64,000 nucleotides of DNA. Origin: Leishmania infantum JPCM5 (Eukaryota > Euglenozoa > Kinetoplastea > Trypanosomatida > Trypanosomatidae). The stretch spans positions 126,001-190,000 of the forward strand of contig NC_009388.2 in the NCBI RefSeq assembly GCF_000002875.2, in the 5' to 3' direction. The translations under genes were made by a program, and so were the position numbers. The notes below the pieces were generated by a model. The model saw only the letters and a program-made list of their open reading frames with translations, had not been told where the DNA came from and searched no databases. Positions 22,501 through 33,900 of the stretch are shown one piece after another (the stretch's first letter is position 1; each line of letters opens with the position of its first letter).

Positions 22501-24603
22501 GCAACGGTCACCAGCAACAACAGCAGCTTAGCGGACGCCCGAAGCACCACCGGCGCCTACCGCGGCAGGGCCGACGGCGATGCACCGTCTATGTCGCTTC
22601 CGTGCCGGGCTGGTCGAAGCCGCGGGTGCGCGCTCAAGACGAGGGGGGTGGGGGCTGCGGAAATGATGCTGCCGTCCTCCTCGTCCATCGCGGTGTCGCT
22701 CTTGGCTGAAGAGAACGAACTGACAGGCCTCGCCGACGCCGTCAACGACCTCTACCTCGCCCCCGCAGCGCCTGCGAGCCAAGAAGAAGCACCACCGTCG
22801 CCGCCGCAGTCGGCGACGGTGGTGCACACGGCAGCCGCCCACCTCCAGAGCCGATCCCCTAGCGAGGCCGTCAGCCTGCGGCTACTCGCACTGCTGTATC
22901 GGTACCCGCAGCTGCACACGCTGGAGCCGGTCACAGCGAGCCACGTTGGCCTTGTAGCGAAGGAGCTGAACAAGGCCATGCACATCCTACAGACGGCGAT
23001 GCGGGGCCGTTTTGGCGATGGGTGGTGGCTGCAGTGGCGCTCACGACGCGAGGGCGAGACGCAGCGCTACTACGCACGCGCTCTGGCGGATGCGCAGCGC
23101 GGCGGCTACCCCCTGAGCTTGCCGGCCACGGCATTGCCATCGCCCCCCGCAAGGGTTGCAGGAGTAGCTGGCGCTGCGGTGGCACCACCGAGGACGATAG
23201 GCATGTCCGCGGTGCAGCCAGACCCGTCCCTGCTTCTTGTCGGAGCTCGGCCTTGGCACGCCTCCGTCGCGCATGAGCAGGGTAAGATGAACGCGTGGGG
23301 GCTGGACGCGAGGGGGTGCAATGGCGTACCCCCGCCGTCCGCGCCGCCACCGTCCTCGGGGGCACACACGGTTCTCTCCGACCTGTGGTGCACGCGCACC
23401 TTGACGATACCGACGGATGAGGAGCTGCGAAAGCCTCTTCAAGATCTGAGGGGGCATTTTACGGGCACCACTACTTCGCCAGCCGCGTCCAGGGCAACGG
23501 CAGCCGCTGCGACGGACACCACGTCCGCGTCCGCGGCAGCGATGCACGAAGACGCGCAGGCGGCTGGGATGCTGCTCGATGTAGACTGGGACATCCCACC
23601 AGCCTACACGCCCGACGTCTCACTCGACTTCTCAGCCTTCACGACGACGTCGGTGGAGACGCAGGAGAGCACGCGGCAGCTCGTGGAGTCTCTGCAGCAG
23701 CGGGAGCAGGCGCTTGGCGACGACGGTGACGGCCGTGACGACGATTACAGCTGTGACGACGCCGCAGGTGCGCCCGGCGTGTCGGTGCTGTCGCGTGCGT
23801 GTCGGCGGCTGCTGCACAACGAGCTGCCATTGCTGCAGCAGTACAGCCCGTGGCGCGTCATCTACAGTACGCGGATGCATGGCATCAGCCTAAGCACGCT
23901 CTTCTCCAACTGCCGCCGTGAGGCGGAGCGCCAGGGCCTCTCCGGCTACGCCGCCAACTCTGTAGTGTCCACCACGCCGTCGAACTCTAAGCCGATGCTG
24001 CTCGTTCTGGAGTTGCCGTCGTCGGCAACGCTGCAATTCTCCGAGGATGACGCCGGCGTGCGAGAGGCTTGGGCCGACGCCGACACGTCCTCCTCTACAG
24101 CTCGGCCGGATGCGCCCAGGCAAACCGATGGTGGCCGCCGCCGCCACCATTGCCACAACAAACTCTTCGTTGGCGCTTTCCTCTCCGACTTGCTGCGACT
24201 CGAGTCGCGGCGGTACTACGGCAGTCAAGAGTGTTTTGTGTTCCAGCTGTTCGTGCCTGGCACTGTCGGGGGCGAAGCGACCGCGTCCGGCGCGTCCGCT
24301 GCCTCAGCGGGGCCGCAGCTCCGTGTGTACCGCGCCACTCGCAGCAACACGCAGTACATCAACTGCCGCGCCACGTCCATCGTGATCGGCGGTGGTGACG
24401 GCGGGAGCAGCATCTACCTTGACGACACCCTCTGCCACGGTGCGACAAGCGCGTGCGCCACGTTTGCGTCGCCGCCGCTGAGCACCTGGGTGTCGACTCC
24501 GTGCGAAGCGGCCGGGGACGGTGCCGATGGCGAGAGCGACATGCACAGGCGGCAGAAAAGTTTGTGCGTCTTGAACGTGGAGGTCATTGTGATGGACGCG
24601 TAG
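19528..24603 (+). CDS. Giant TLDc-domain protein
   Basis: A 1691-residue open frame from the first ATG. The C-terminal part (about residues 1430-1690) has the TLDc pattern in order: WRVIYSTRMHGISLSTLF from residue 1442, KLFVGAFLSDLL, YYGSQECFVFQLF from residue 1563, VYRATRSNTQYI, IVIGGGDGG with the glycines near 1621-1623, IYLDDTLCHGAT, and a closing LNVEVIVMD. TLDc proteins (Oxr1, TBC1D24, NCOA7 and yeast Rtc5 types) act in oxidative-stress protection and bind the vacuolar proton ATPase. A similar role here is inference. The remaining 1400 residues are mostly Ala/Ser/Gly-rich. A few helical islands stand out (residues 50-110, about 355-410 and 560-670), and I do not recognise them. TLDc at the extreme C-terminus is the normal position, but the length is far above the family's usual 200-900 residues. 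Confidence 0.8.
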   Translation: MERLSAGPAGGDAAETAAVPPGTAVGGRPPSQASTSTASPPPVATQLTDTQLLQLSLCSAVASAAAGKATVAANNYALVIKIIFRKCFLLEELVLLALAMGYETRKAAHAASPHVAGDDGRKSSGPGRGAAGSGPHDCPLSAGATHEQLVDPLANMGTLLPPGLGEDDYDEERTYSEQKEQREQHQRHQYVRTPPAARDGASIASTVSSASPTAHDSTPGYDAATARWLACLLAKVHPDALPIATLETICKVPLTGSPNAAASSPARGGAAARRQVASTTSAASIGNWPSATGVNDSPSMSTVAVLPLLPSLKSSPTPSPPGAASPMPVGGRRDMPTGSPNSNSDAAPSLAAAAPFSTSLSLLFATLLWDVACALWNEGFIEDAHHWLSVMDVRRLWKLYNDLCRGGEAAAFREPPEESVKSGDRACALSWPAVLAESCAADMSPSSRRPSRSSAATESPSGGAGQTNHSSGAQQENVVSSPAVPPPRQGILLSALAQVGGPLPMTDLAACFTDPAEFEVGNVGKDAVAAAAQSRTEERSVGDDAAAMHAETRTAALARFVRRLARRTSALRDLCGLMIACETAEDVFYVMYALSSALVTQQWKYGQQQERQRADEAAAAARGAAATTASATATTTNGGLSELLIIANLLIELFITKRAQQLLLEEGGLDEFASGIATAPSPLAADGRGGSAEDAPRRLSRQQQRRRTDRAIRRACDEVVCAFTNGRCLTLYALESYGIPPPCDGDSNTAEAQLLAPELPYVLVSNLLSSTLNYSTRYLFSKVYHGVMGCRGVAAAERHQEAEMSNPSPSSSPAAAAAAASIPSHPNRTRRATDEEKERRRAWTRPPAAAVTAAAAPQRTPPLHAHASPASASATITASVQSVAGELFGLMRKTAVNWRDLGNFGHAGVALQSCSRDNCNYGCRHHHHDVRPSFSMADAPGGDPLRGREGGGGYAERLAAARREHRAAAGDGGSKERVQLGEATPWSAGSPATVTSNNSSLADARSTTGAYRGRADGDAPSMSLPCRAGRSRGCALKTRGVGAAEMMLPSSSSIAVSLLAEENELTGLADAVNDLYLAPAAPASQEEAPPSPPQSATVVHTAAAHLQSRSPSEAVSLRLLALLYRYPQLHTLEPVTASHVGLVAKELNKAMHILQTAMRGRFGDGWWLQWRSRREGETQRYYARALADAQRGGYPLSLPATALPSPPARVAGVAGAAVAPPRTIGMSAVQPDPSLLLVGARPWHASVAHEQGKMNAWGLDARGCNGVPPPSAPPPSSGAHTVLSDLWCTRTLTIPTDEELRKPLQDLRGHFTGTTTSPAASRATAAAATDTTSASAAAMHEDAQAAGMLLDVDWDIPPAYTPDVSLDFSAFTTTSVETQESTRQLVESLQQREQALGDDGDGRDDDYSCDDAAGAPGVSVLSRACRRLLHNELPLLQQYSPWRVIYSTRMHGISLSTLFSNCRREAERQGLSGYAANSVVSTTPSNSKPMLLVLELPSSATLQFSEDDAGVREAWADADTSSSTARPDAPRQTDGGRRRHHCHNKLFVGAFLSDLLRLESRRYYGSQECFVFQLFVPGTVGGEATASGASAASAGPQLRVYRATRSNTQYINCRATSIVIGGGDGGSSIYLDDTLCHGATSACATFASPPLSTWVSTPCEAAGDGADGESDMHRRQKSLCVLNVEVIVMDA

Positions 24604-26938
24604 GACGTTCTGCGAGCGCGCGTGTTCGTGCATCTCTCTGCGGCTGTATGTAGTACTGTGGGTACCATGTCTGCACGTTCGTGGTGCGAAGGGCCCACCA
24701 ACCTCGACTGCTGCGTCCACGCGCGCACGCATGCAACTGAAATCAGCGCCGGCACCGACCTTTTCTGATGATCGCTATCGAGACAAGTGATGCTGTTTTT
24801 TTGTTTGCGTTACCCTCGACATCCCAGCAACACCAGCACCTCTCTTCCCTTCTCTCTCGCTCTCTACGTGTTTTGTTTGCGCTGCTTCCTGTGGAGATTT
24901 CTCGGCGGAAGTGCTCTGTTCTGTGGTATCACGATGTCTTTTTTCGCGCTCCAACACCACCACCACGACGGGCGCCACAGCCGCCGCGGCCGTCGCCTCT
25001 CTCCCTCTTTTATGGTCCATGGCTCGATGATGCTCTCTCATCAGGTGTGTGTGTGTGCGCGCACACATGTGTGTATGCGGATGAGGGTGTGTTCCCCGAA
25101 TATTCGTGGCTGCTTGCCACGGATTGGCTTCGGATCCTTCTCTTCTTCCTTTGCTGCAGCTGTTTTTTCTCGGTTACTCCTTTTATCTCACTCACTCACC
25201 CACTTGGTCTGCATCCGGTGCGTGTGCTCGGCACGAGCAGCGCTGACTCTCGCGCGTGCGCTTGCCTGCGGGCCTGCGCGGTGGCACGGAGTCAAGCACG
25301 GCGCTGTGCGGGACGACTGGCCACAGCGCACACACGCACACACGTCTGTGTGTGCAGGTATGCGCTCTGGCAAGGGGGAGATGGAGAACGAATACGCAAC
25401 AGAAGACGACGTCTGATCCTGTTACGAGACATGATGATATACGCAGGCACACACGAGCACCGACCCCATCAGCTGCTGCGTCGGTGTGTGTGAGTGGGTG
25501 TGTGTATCTGCCTGTGTGGGCCTGCGTGTCGTCAGATCGATGCCCCCTCCTCTCCGCCCGCCGCCCCCGCCCCTTCTCGTACTTCCTCTTAATGCTCCCC
25601 ATACACGCACACACGCTCTCCATCTCTTTCTCCGCCTCTTCGGCCTTCTCTGGTCTCCCTCACGCACGTGTGCGCGCGCGCCCCCCCCCAACTCTCGCCA
25701 CTTCAACGCGCACAGAAGCAGCTCTGCACACACGCCCAGACACACACACTCTCTCACTCACAGCCCCATACGACATCAGAAATCTCACCGGCGAAAGACG
25801 CACAAAGCCGAGAGAGAACGCGCGCGTAGCACAGCCCACAACTCATAATCTCGTTTTTTTTTCCTATTTTTTTCCTTTTTTTTTTAGTAAACGGAAGAGG
25901 ACCGAATAGGTAGATCGACCGTCACTGGTTCATTGGTCGGGTCTTCTATCGATCGATCACTGAGGGGTGCGACGGGCTGAAGATTTCGAGCCCTCTCACC
26001 TTCTCCCTCTCCCTCACCGCCCCGCCCCGCCCCTCCCCCCACCCCCCCCCCACGCCCTTGTCAGACACCTCACAGCCAAGCAGTCGTATCTACAGTCGTT
26101 TCCTTTCGTGACAACCGCGGCAGTGGCCGCGTCGGCGCCCGTCCGTTTTCGTCATTGCCAACGCAGCTCACGACGCCCCCACGCACGACCACACCACCAC
26201 CCCGCGGCCTGTCGCGTTGCCCGTCGCCTCACTTCTTCGTCTATTTCTTCGTCTTCTCTTCCATCATTCGCTTCTTCTTTTTTTTTTCTGTTTCCCGGCC
26301 CGCTTTTTTTTTCATCGATAGAGTTCACCATCCACGCAGAGGGACGGAACGGAAACGGGGGGTATGGTGTTGGGGTGGTGGCGTCACGCATCGTAGCGCA
26401 CGGTTTCCACTCCCTCCCTTTTGAACAGCCCCGCCACCATCACCACCCTGCAGGCCCTTATTTATCTCTTACACACACACACACACGCTACATATTCCTT
26501 CTCTTCCTCTCTCCCGCTCAATATCACGGACTCACGGACGTGCCGCTTTCGTGTGTTTGTTCTTCGTTTCCTGGATTACACCGACGCGCACACACGCACG
26601 CATCATCCCCCTCCCCACCGGCTTGTCGTGTGTATGCGGGCGTGTGCGTGTGAGCTATTCGGGCAGAGTTCGATCTTGACTGCGCGCTGAGTAAACCTCC
26701 CACCCTCCCCCCTTTCCCCCGCTATCTTGCTCTCTGTGCAGACGTGTCGCGTCGCCGTGACGAGCACGGAAGCACACGAGTACACGCGCACACGCCCAGA
26801 GAGAGAGAGGACACCAGCTGGCGCGGCGTTCCCTGTTTGGTGTTGAGGAGGCAGAGACGGCGAGTTGCTTCTCGAGTGTGTCCGTGTGTGTTAGAGTATC
26901 TCAGAAACATCAGAATTCATTGGTCTTACCCATCAGTC

Positions 26939-26980
26939 TATCTGTCTATTGATATATATATATATATCAATAGACAGATA
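26939..26980. repeat. 42-base perfect palindrome with TA core
   Basis: The sequence equals its own reverse complement across 21 bases per arm. A TA-dinucleotide core is flanked by non-repetitive arms reading TCTGTCTATTG on the left. It could extrude as a cruciform or fold as an RNA hairpin. More TA-rich imperfect repeats follow to about 27065. Confidence 0.9.
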
Positions 26981-29233
26981 TATAGCCGTCTGCCTAGATA
27001 TATATATATACATCTATTGATATATCTAACCACCTATTTATATATATACACATCCATCTATCTATATCTACATATAGCTCTCTATTAGTGTGGTTTCCCT
27101 CTTTTTTTTTTCGGTTTTTTTTTGATGGCTATTCTCTGCTCTCGTCGTCCTGTTTTTCGCTTTCGTTTCGTTGTTTTCCCTTGTCTCTTCAGGGTCTTCC
27201 TCAACCGCTTGCCGTTGTTGCCCCACACGCGTCGTCGTCGACGTCCTCATATTAGTTTGTGTGTGTGTGTGTGTGTGTGGCGACTCCGTGCCCAGTGAGA
27301 GCCGGACTGTGTCGGCATCATCAGACGTCTTTTTTTTTGCCGGCCGCGGACGCTTCGTTTCCTTTTCCCTTCGTTGGCGTGGAAGTTCGAGTGACGCACA
27401 ACAGAACGGACGCGACGCCTCCGACCGCATCACCCCCCCCGCCTTCTCCCTCCCCCTCATCACCTTTCCGTCTTCCTATATCCCTCTGTGTGTGTGTGTT
27501 GTTGGCCAAGCCCCTTCCCCCTCCACGCCTTTTTGTTTTCGTGCCCTTTCCGCTTCTTTTTGTTGTTGTTGTTGTTGTGTGTGTGTGTGTGTGTTTGAGG
27601 GGCGAGAAGAGGAGGAGGAGGCCCTGTCTGGCTCTGGGTGTGGGTGCTGCATCGACCCACAGGCGCGCCTCTTCGTTGCCTCTCTCTTTTCGGTTGTTTC
27701 ATTCTTGAATATTCACAGCTCGCGTCCTGCCTGCCTTCATATATATATATATACCCGCGTCGAACGGAGAACGAACCAACGCCCGACCGGGGAGCCGCAC
27801 ACACAACGTTTCTAAATAAAACGGTACATCAATAAAGCGGTGACTCACAGGCACACGTAGAGGCGCAGGCCAGCAAGCACCGCGCACCGGCGCGCGAGTG
27901 AACGCCGCAAGAGAAGCAAGGTGGAAAGTGGTTGAGAGAAAACGTGCATCGGGTCCAGCTTCCTCTGTTTGTTGCTGTTTTAGACACCTTTGTGGGCGGA
28001 AGCGATAGCAGGAAATCCCGCGAAGGATCCAGCAGATTACGTACACGCGCGCAGTCAGGCATTGCGCGAACTATTCGGTGTGTGGTCGCGTTGGACGTGC
28101 GCGTGAGTGTGCAGCAGGCCATACCCAAAGAGCTGAAAAAGGAAGTATCGTGGCGGCTGAGTCTGACGGACCAAGCGGCAAGGCATATAGCAGCAGCTCC
28201 ACGACCGAAAGGGAAGAAGTCGCGGTGATCGCGTATTTATTTATTGATGTGCGTGTGTGTGTGTATGTGTGTCACACCCTGACAAATTAGCACAGACAGA
28301 CAGACACACACACACACATCGTTGTCGTTGTTGTCTTGAGTGTTTTCTCTCTTATCTCTTCCTTCCCTGTGGTGGCGCACGCTTTCGTGTTACGCATAGA
28401 GACACACGTAAAGGCACGCACACACGCATCCTCCTCCTCCCCCCTTGATCGCCTCATAAACTCGTATTGACCTCCACTCACCGATTCCTCGACGGTGCCT
28501 CTGTTGCTTTGGGGCTTCTCGTTGGGTTGTGTGTGTGCGCGCGGATCGGCTCGTCACGTGTTGTTTCATTTTACCTGTGTTTGTTTCTTCTGTGTGCGTG
28601 TCTGTGTTTTTCGAAGTGCGGAACTATCCGCACACGCATACGCACACGGCGTATATACGCATCCCCCACTCGCCTCTCTATCCTTTCATCGCTTACGAAG
28701 ACAGCGCACATACAGTTAGAGAACGAGGACACCTCCCGTCGAAGTATTCTTTTCCTTCTATATATATATATATAAGGTTGTGGATCGTGGTTTGTGTGGG
28801 CGTCTTGTTGTTGCGGTTGTTGATTTCGTTGCACTTGATCGAGTCGTGTTCGCGAGTACCTTCGTGCGTGTGTATGTTACGTCTTTGGTGAGTCTTGGCG
28901 CGCACACGCTCATCAATACCGACTCTTCCTTTTCTCTGTTTTTTTTTTCGCTATATTTTTCCCTTCCTTGTTTTCGAGGACGCATCGCCTCTCATCTCCG
29001 GCTGGCAACATAGAACTCATCTCGTGTGTGATTCGCTTTACACATACATTTGTGGCCTCCGTGTCTTCATCAAGTCTCGTCGTATAGTTGTGACGCTCTT
29101 GATCGCCTCGCTGTCGATCTCTCACTCACTCTCGCTCTCACCATCTCCTTCAGTGCCTGTATCTGTGTTGCGCGCCACATTTTCTTGGTTTTGTCTTTCT
29201 GTGCTCTTGTACCTCACTGCACTCTCGTTGCCG

Positions 29234-29234
<1 letters not shown>

Positions 29235-29297
<63 letters not shown>
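29235..29297 (+). repeat. (TG)31 microsatellite
   Basis: Uninterrupted TG dinucleotides over 63 bases; likely length-polymorphic. Confidence 0.95.
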
Positions 29298-29299
<2 letters not shown>

Positions 29300-30679
29300 C
29301 AATCCTTGTCGTGGCGCCCCCTTGCAGTCCCGCCCACCCACCTTCCCTTGCTGGCAAGCGTACGCACACGCATACGCACATGCATATATACATATATACG
29401 TGCAGAAACAGTGTACACGCGCCCTTCCGCCTTTTCCCTTCTCCCGCATCACTTGGGGGCCCTCTGAATCTCTTGCCTTTGTCGCTTGCGTGCCGTTGTT
29501 GGTTTGGCTTTCCATCTCGCTTATCGCTGCCATCCACTACGTGACCTCTTCCCCCACCACCACCACCACCACCACCTCTCTCTCTCTTGGTTTCGATCGT
29601 GTCTCTTGTTGTTGCTGCTGGCGTTCGCTTAGCTGCGGCGCCGGCCTCTCCCCATCAACTCTCCCTTTCTCCCTCGCTCCTGTATCGCTGCCTACAGCGC
29701 TCCCCTCTCGTCTTCATTCATTTTTCTCTCTGTGTGATTGTGTTTTCGTGTGCGTGTCTTTGTGATTTCACGTTCTTTTTTGTTTCGTGTGTGTGTGTGT
29801 GTGTGTGTGTGTTCTTGGCTATCTGCCCCACCACCCCCTCCTCCTCATAGAGTAACCCTCCCCTCCCGCGACGGCGATAAACGGCCAGAGCGGTTACCTG
29901 GCACTCTCCTCGACGCATTCAGCGAGCAGTTCTGAGCGCATTCTCGTTCCGCGTTTCGCGCGCTTTTGGTTGCCGTTTTTTTTTTTTTGCGCAGTCGCAT
30001 CAAAGGCATCTTCTCCGGGACTCACGTCCGTGTGGAGAAGCGGCGTGAGTGGGGCAGGCGACGTGATCGCTTATCCTCCTCCCTCTGTGTGTGTGTGTGT
30101 GTGTGTGTGAGGACACGTCTTTAGCCCGAAGGCCCATAAACACCGGCAAGCCACCGCGCCACGTGTTAATCTTGCATACAGTACACGGCCTATTACCTAT
30201 ATATATATATATATAGAAGAGAGAGCTGTGGCGGCGCGTGTGTGGTGTCCGCGTGGTCTGTCTGTGTGTCTGTCTGTACGTGCTTGGCCTCCACAACAGC
30301 AGCAGTAGCAGCCAACGAAACCCCCCCCCCAAAAAAAAAGAGCGAGGAGAGCTGAGGGGACCGCGCGCTCGGTGCCGTCTCCTCCCCCCGCCACCACCAC
30401 CTTCCCTTCCCTACATATATATATAAGCATCTCAGTGTACCTTTACTTGTCTACCTGTGTGGTTCGTGAAGAATCGGGAGGTGTTCGTGCGCGTGTTCGT
30501 TTGGTTAGTATTATTATTTTCCATCTCGGTCTCTTCACTGTCAGTGCCTGAAAGCGGGCGTGTCCATCGGCACGTCCTGCCCTCGCCCTCTTTCCCTCCT
30601 CCCTCCCTTCTCTTGCTGTTGCGTGTGTGTGTGCTGTGGGATTCCTTGTTTTTTGTGTGTGTGTGTGTTGCACAGCTTC

Positions 30680-30722
30680 ATTTTTTCCGTCTCGCTTGAC
30701 CCCTCTCTCGGTCTCTCTCTAG
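30680..30722 (+). promoter_or_regulatory. Probable spliced-leader acceptor for the gene at 30923
   Basis: A strong pyrimidine tract, with few purines, ends in an AG at 30721-30722. It gives a leader of about 200 bases to the first in-frame ATG. Confidence 0.55.
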
Positions 30723-30922
30723 CTCTCGCTATCCTCTTACCCGTGTGCTGCTACTCCTTTTCCGTTTTCGCTGCGTGAGGTTGGGGTGGGGTGGGCTGCC
30801 GCTGTTGTCGGCGGCGAGTCGGCCTTCTCCGCGCCGCTCGGCGCTTGCTTCATCAAAGCCTTCTCCGTCATCCTCCTTCGTCCTTGTTTTCCGTTGGTGC
30901 TGGCAGTGGTGAAGAACGACGT

Positions 30923-33900
30923 ATGTTGGGTCGCTCCGCGCACGAAACGATGCGGGCACCGGCGCTAGCCTCCTGGCAGCCGCAGGAGCCGCGTGGAACG
31001 GATTCGGCCCTGTCGTTGTCACCGCAGCAGCGTCCATCGCTGTCGCTGAGGTCGCCGCCGAGTACGCCGCAACAGCGCGACGGTGGACGCCATCCGTATC
31101 CACACCACCATCGTCATCAGTATCAGCAGCGCGCGAATCAGCAGCAGCAGCGCACGCCTCGCGCTGGCGCGGCCGCCCCTCCACCGTACTCGGATCGCAG
31201 TGATGCTGCGTCTGCCGGCGAGTTGGTGTCACCGCTCATGCGCTCACCGAGGATGCCCTCGCCGCTTCAGTATCAGCAGCAGCATCACAGGCGATATCGC
31301 TCCTCTCTGCCGGCACCGCCGCCGCTGCGCAGCCTGACGCTCTCGTCAGACCGCGTATCTCTGCGACTCGCACGCGCACATGCGTCGCACCACCAGCAGC
31401 GTACCCATCACGTTGACCAGAGCGATAGCCCCGCCACGCGTCACGCTCCCCCGCTGTCGATCGCCGCCTTGGAAGAGCACGACTCAGCGAGTGCCACGGC
31501 CCGGCAAGGGTCTCGTGCCCATAATCGGCGACACACACGCGGTCGCAGCAACGTGCAACTGCACCTCTCAGCGCCGGTGCTGAGCAACAACCAAGCGGAA
31601 GACAAGGCGCACCTGTCCACGCCGGTGGATCAGCGCATCCCGGCCATGGTGCCACCGTCGTATGATGTGTACAACCTCGACATGCCTGGCGCTGGTATGC
31701 GTGAAGCAGCAGCAGGAGCGACGCGTGGTGCCTACGCGTCGTCATCGCTCACCTCACAGGCGTACCAGCTCAAAACTGCGCAGCCGCAGCCGCAGCTCCT
31801 GCACACGCTGAAGCTGGTGGACGGTGTGTGGCGAGTCGTCGTACCTCCGCAGCAGCAGCCACCGACATCCGGGCCACAACTGCAGCGTGGCACGGCCGCC
31901 CACCAGCGCCATGGCAACCCCGCATGCCACTCGCCCAGGAATCACAGCTGCGACTGGTGCGGTGGTTTGGACAACAGCGAGGCGGCGTCGGCCACGGAGG
32001 CCGCCTCGCCGACAAGGTGTCACGGCGCCAAGAGCCCAACATACAGGATTCCGACAGCGACCACCTTCACCGCCGCCGGCACGCCGTGCGGCCTGTCTAT
32101 GTCGGCGTGCGGTGGTGACTGGAGGTCGCCGTGCCTCGCGGCGGCGAATATGTGGTGTCACCACCAGCACTATCCGCTGCAGTGCCACGCTCGCACCACG
32201 CCTGCGTCCGTCGCGATGCGCAGCAGCAGTGTCGGCCTGTCCGACGGCGTTGACACGGCTCTTTCTCCCGCCTCCACCCCTGCGCGTGCGCCGCGTACGC
32301 CACGGCGACAGCAGCAGCAACCTCACCTACCGCACGGTCGGTATGGCGCTCACCACCACTGCGGCGTCCACTCGCCATCGGCCCCTTCCTTCGCTTCCGA
32401 AGAGGCGTACGCCACGTGCGGGCAGTGCAACACGCCACACGAGGCCGATCTGGCAGCCGGCACGCCGTCGTCGGCGGTTCCCCGCGCCGCTGCCTCGGTG
32501 GCCGGGCGGGGCTACCAGCAAGCGCTGATGACACCAACAATCGTGATTGCCAGGGCGACACCGGCGACCGCCCGCGACGCGCTCACCGCCACCACGGTGA
32601 CAGACGCTCGATGGGGCTTTACCAACTCTGCCGCCGCCTCCACATCCGTCGGGTCAACGCTGCAGCACGACAACGCGCGCACGACGCTGCCATCAATCGC
32701 CTCTGTCTCTGCTGCTACGGCCACAGCCGATGGAGGCCGCGGCGGCGCAGTGGCGGTCCATGACGACGACGACGACGACGACGCGGCACTGCTGTACGCC
32801 TCCTCCTCGGCCTACCTGCGTTATCAACGTAATGCAGACTTTCTCTACGCCGTCGACGACGCCGACGAGTGCGAGGCCGCCGCGGCGCCGACGGCCAGAG
32901 GTGCCACAGCGTTGGGCAATGCGCTCATGCTCGCAGCCACGCAAGCCACCGCGGCCATGGACTCGCCAGTTACGGTGTCCTCCCGCTCGGCCTCCTCCTC
33001 CCCAGCGCCGTCTTCTGTGTACTACAGTCCGCAGCAGTTTCGCGTCGGCGACCTGCAGCAGAGCGCACCGGCGACAGCAACGACGACGCCGGCGCTTCGC
33101 ATGCGTCAGCCACACAACTGGGCGCTATACGGCCAACGTGGCACACACACGGTTTCGCAACCTTCTCACGCTGGCAGCGGCAGCATTCTCCACAGCTGCA
33201 CAGCCGTGACCCCGCTGCGGTGCTCGTGCCGCGACGCGGCTGGGTGGGCCGGCCCCAACGTTCTGACGACCCCACGAAGCGCCTGCTGCGGTGCCCCCAG
33301 CGCAGGAGAGGGATGGCGGTCCCCGATGCAGTGGAACCCGCGCCAGGCTCGTGACGACCTCGAGATGGAGGCCGTGAAGCACGTCGCGCAGTTTGCCTTG
33401 GCACAGGTGGCCGCCACAGCAGCAGCAGCGGCACCGTCAACCGGCTTGTCTTCGGTCTCGTTCTCTCCCTCGTACGCCACGGTATCTTGGAACACTGTGG
33501 CGCAGGAGGCGGCGGTTGCCGTTTCGCCGTCGCACGCGCGGGATGGGAGCCGAGCGGAAGAGACGCGCGATGACTCAGTGAGTCAGGACACCGTCGCCCT
33601 TGACGGAGAGGAGGCGGCGGCGGAGTGGCTGGAGCTGCTTCTACACTATCGTGACCGAGAAAACGAAAGTGGACGCATTCGCCGCGCTCTCGTTGATGCC
33701 TCAGCGGCCGCGCAGGCACCACCAACAGAGGCCGGGGGTAGCAGCAACCCCAGCGCTGCCGCGGCTGCCGTGACGACGGCAACGACGATCTCGTGGTGGG
33801 CCACCTCGTCCCTTATGCGTGAAGGGTTTCCGTCTCGCGATGATGGAAGTGCGCTACAGCAGCAGCAGCAACAGAGGCGGCAGCGGCATCACGCTGGAAC

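Larger units (their letters stand above)
24604..30922. other. 6.3-kb gap without a supported gene
   Basis: This is the longest gene-free stretch in the window. It is T-rich on the + strand, with T runs (about 25855-25885, 26277-26288, 27100-27123), TG repeats (27258-27278, 29235-29297, 29791-29811), TA-rich blocks (26950-27065, 27738-27753, 28760-28774, 30197-30214) and a 42-base palindrome. Open frames in it are repeat-derived. One 97-codon frame ending at 28228 has somewhat protein-like composition but no ATG. No tRNA or other structured RNA gene was recognised. The last part, from 30680, looks like the acceptor and leader of the next gene. Confidence 0.6.

Noticed and set aside
28891..29765. 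Overlapping open frames rich in Cys, Val and His around the TG repeat
   Set aside because: They are produced by (TG)n read in frame as alternating Cys-Val and by CT tracts. No protein-like composition outside the repeats.
24604..30922. Possible SIDER-type retroposon in the long gap
   Set aside because: I could not recognise a defining signature or a terminal A run with target duplication by eye. A profile search would be needed to claim it.
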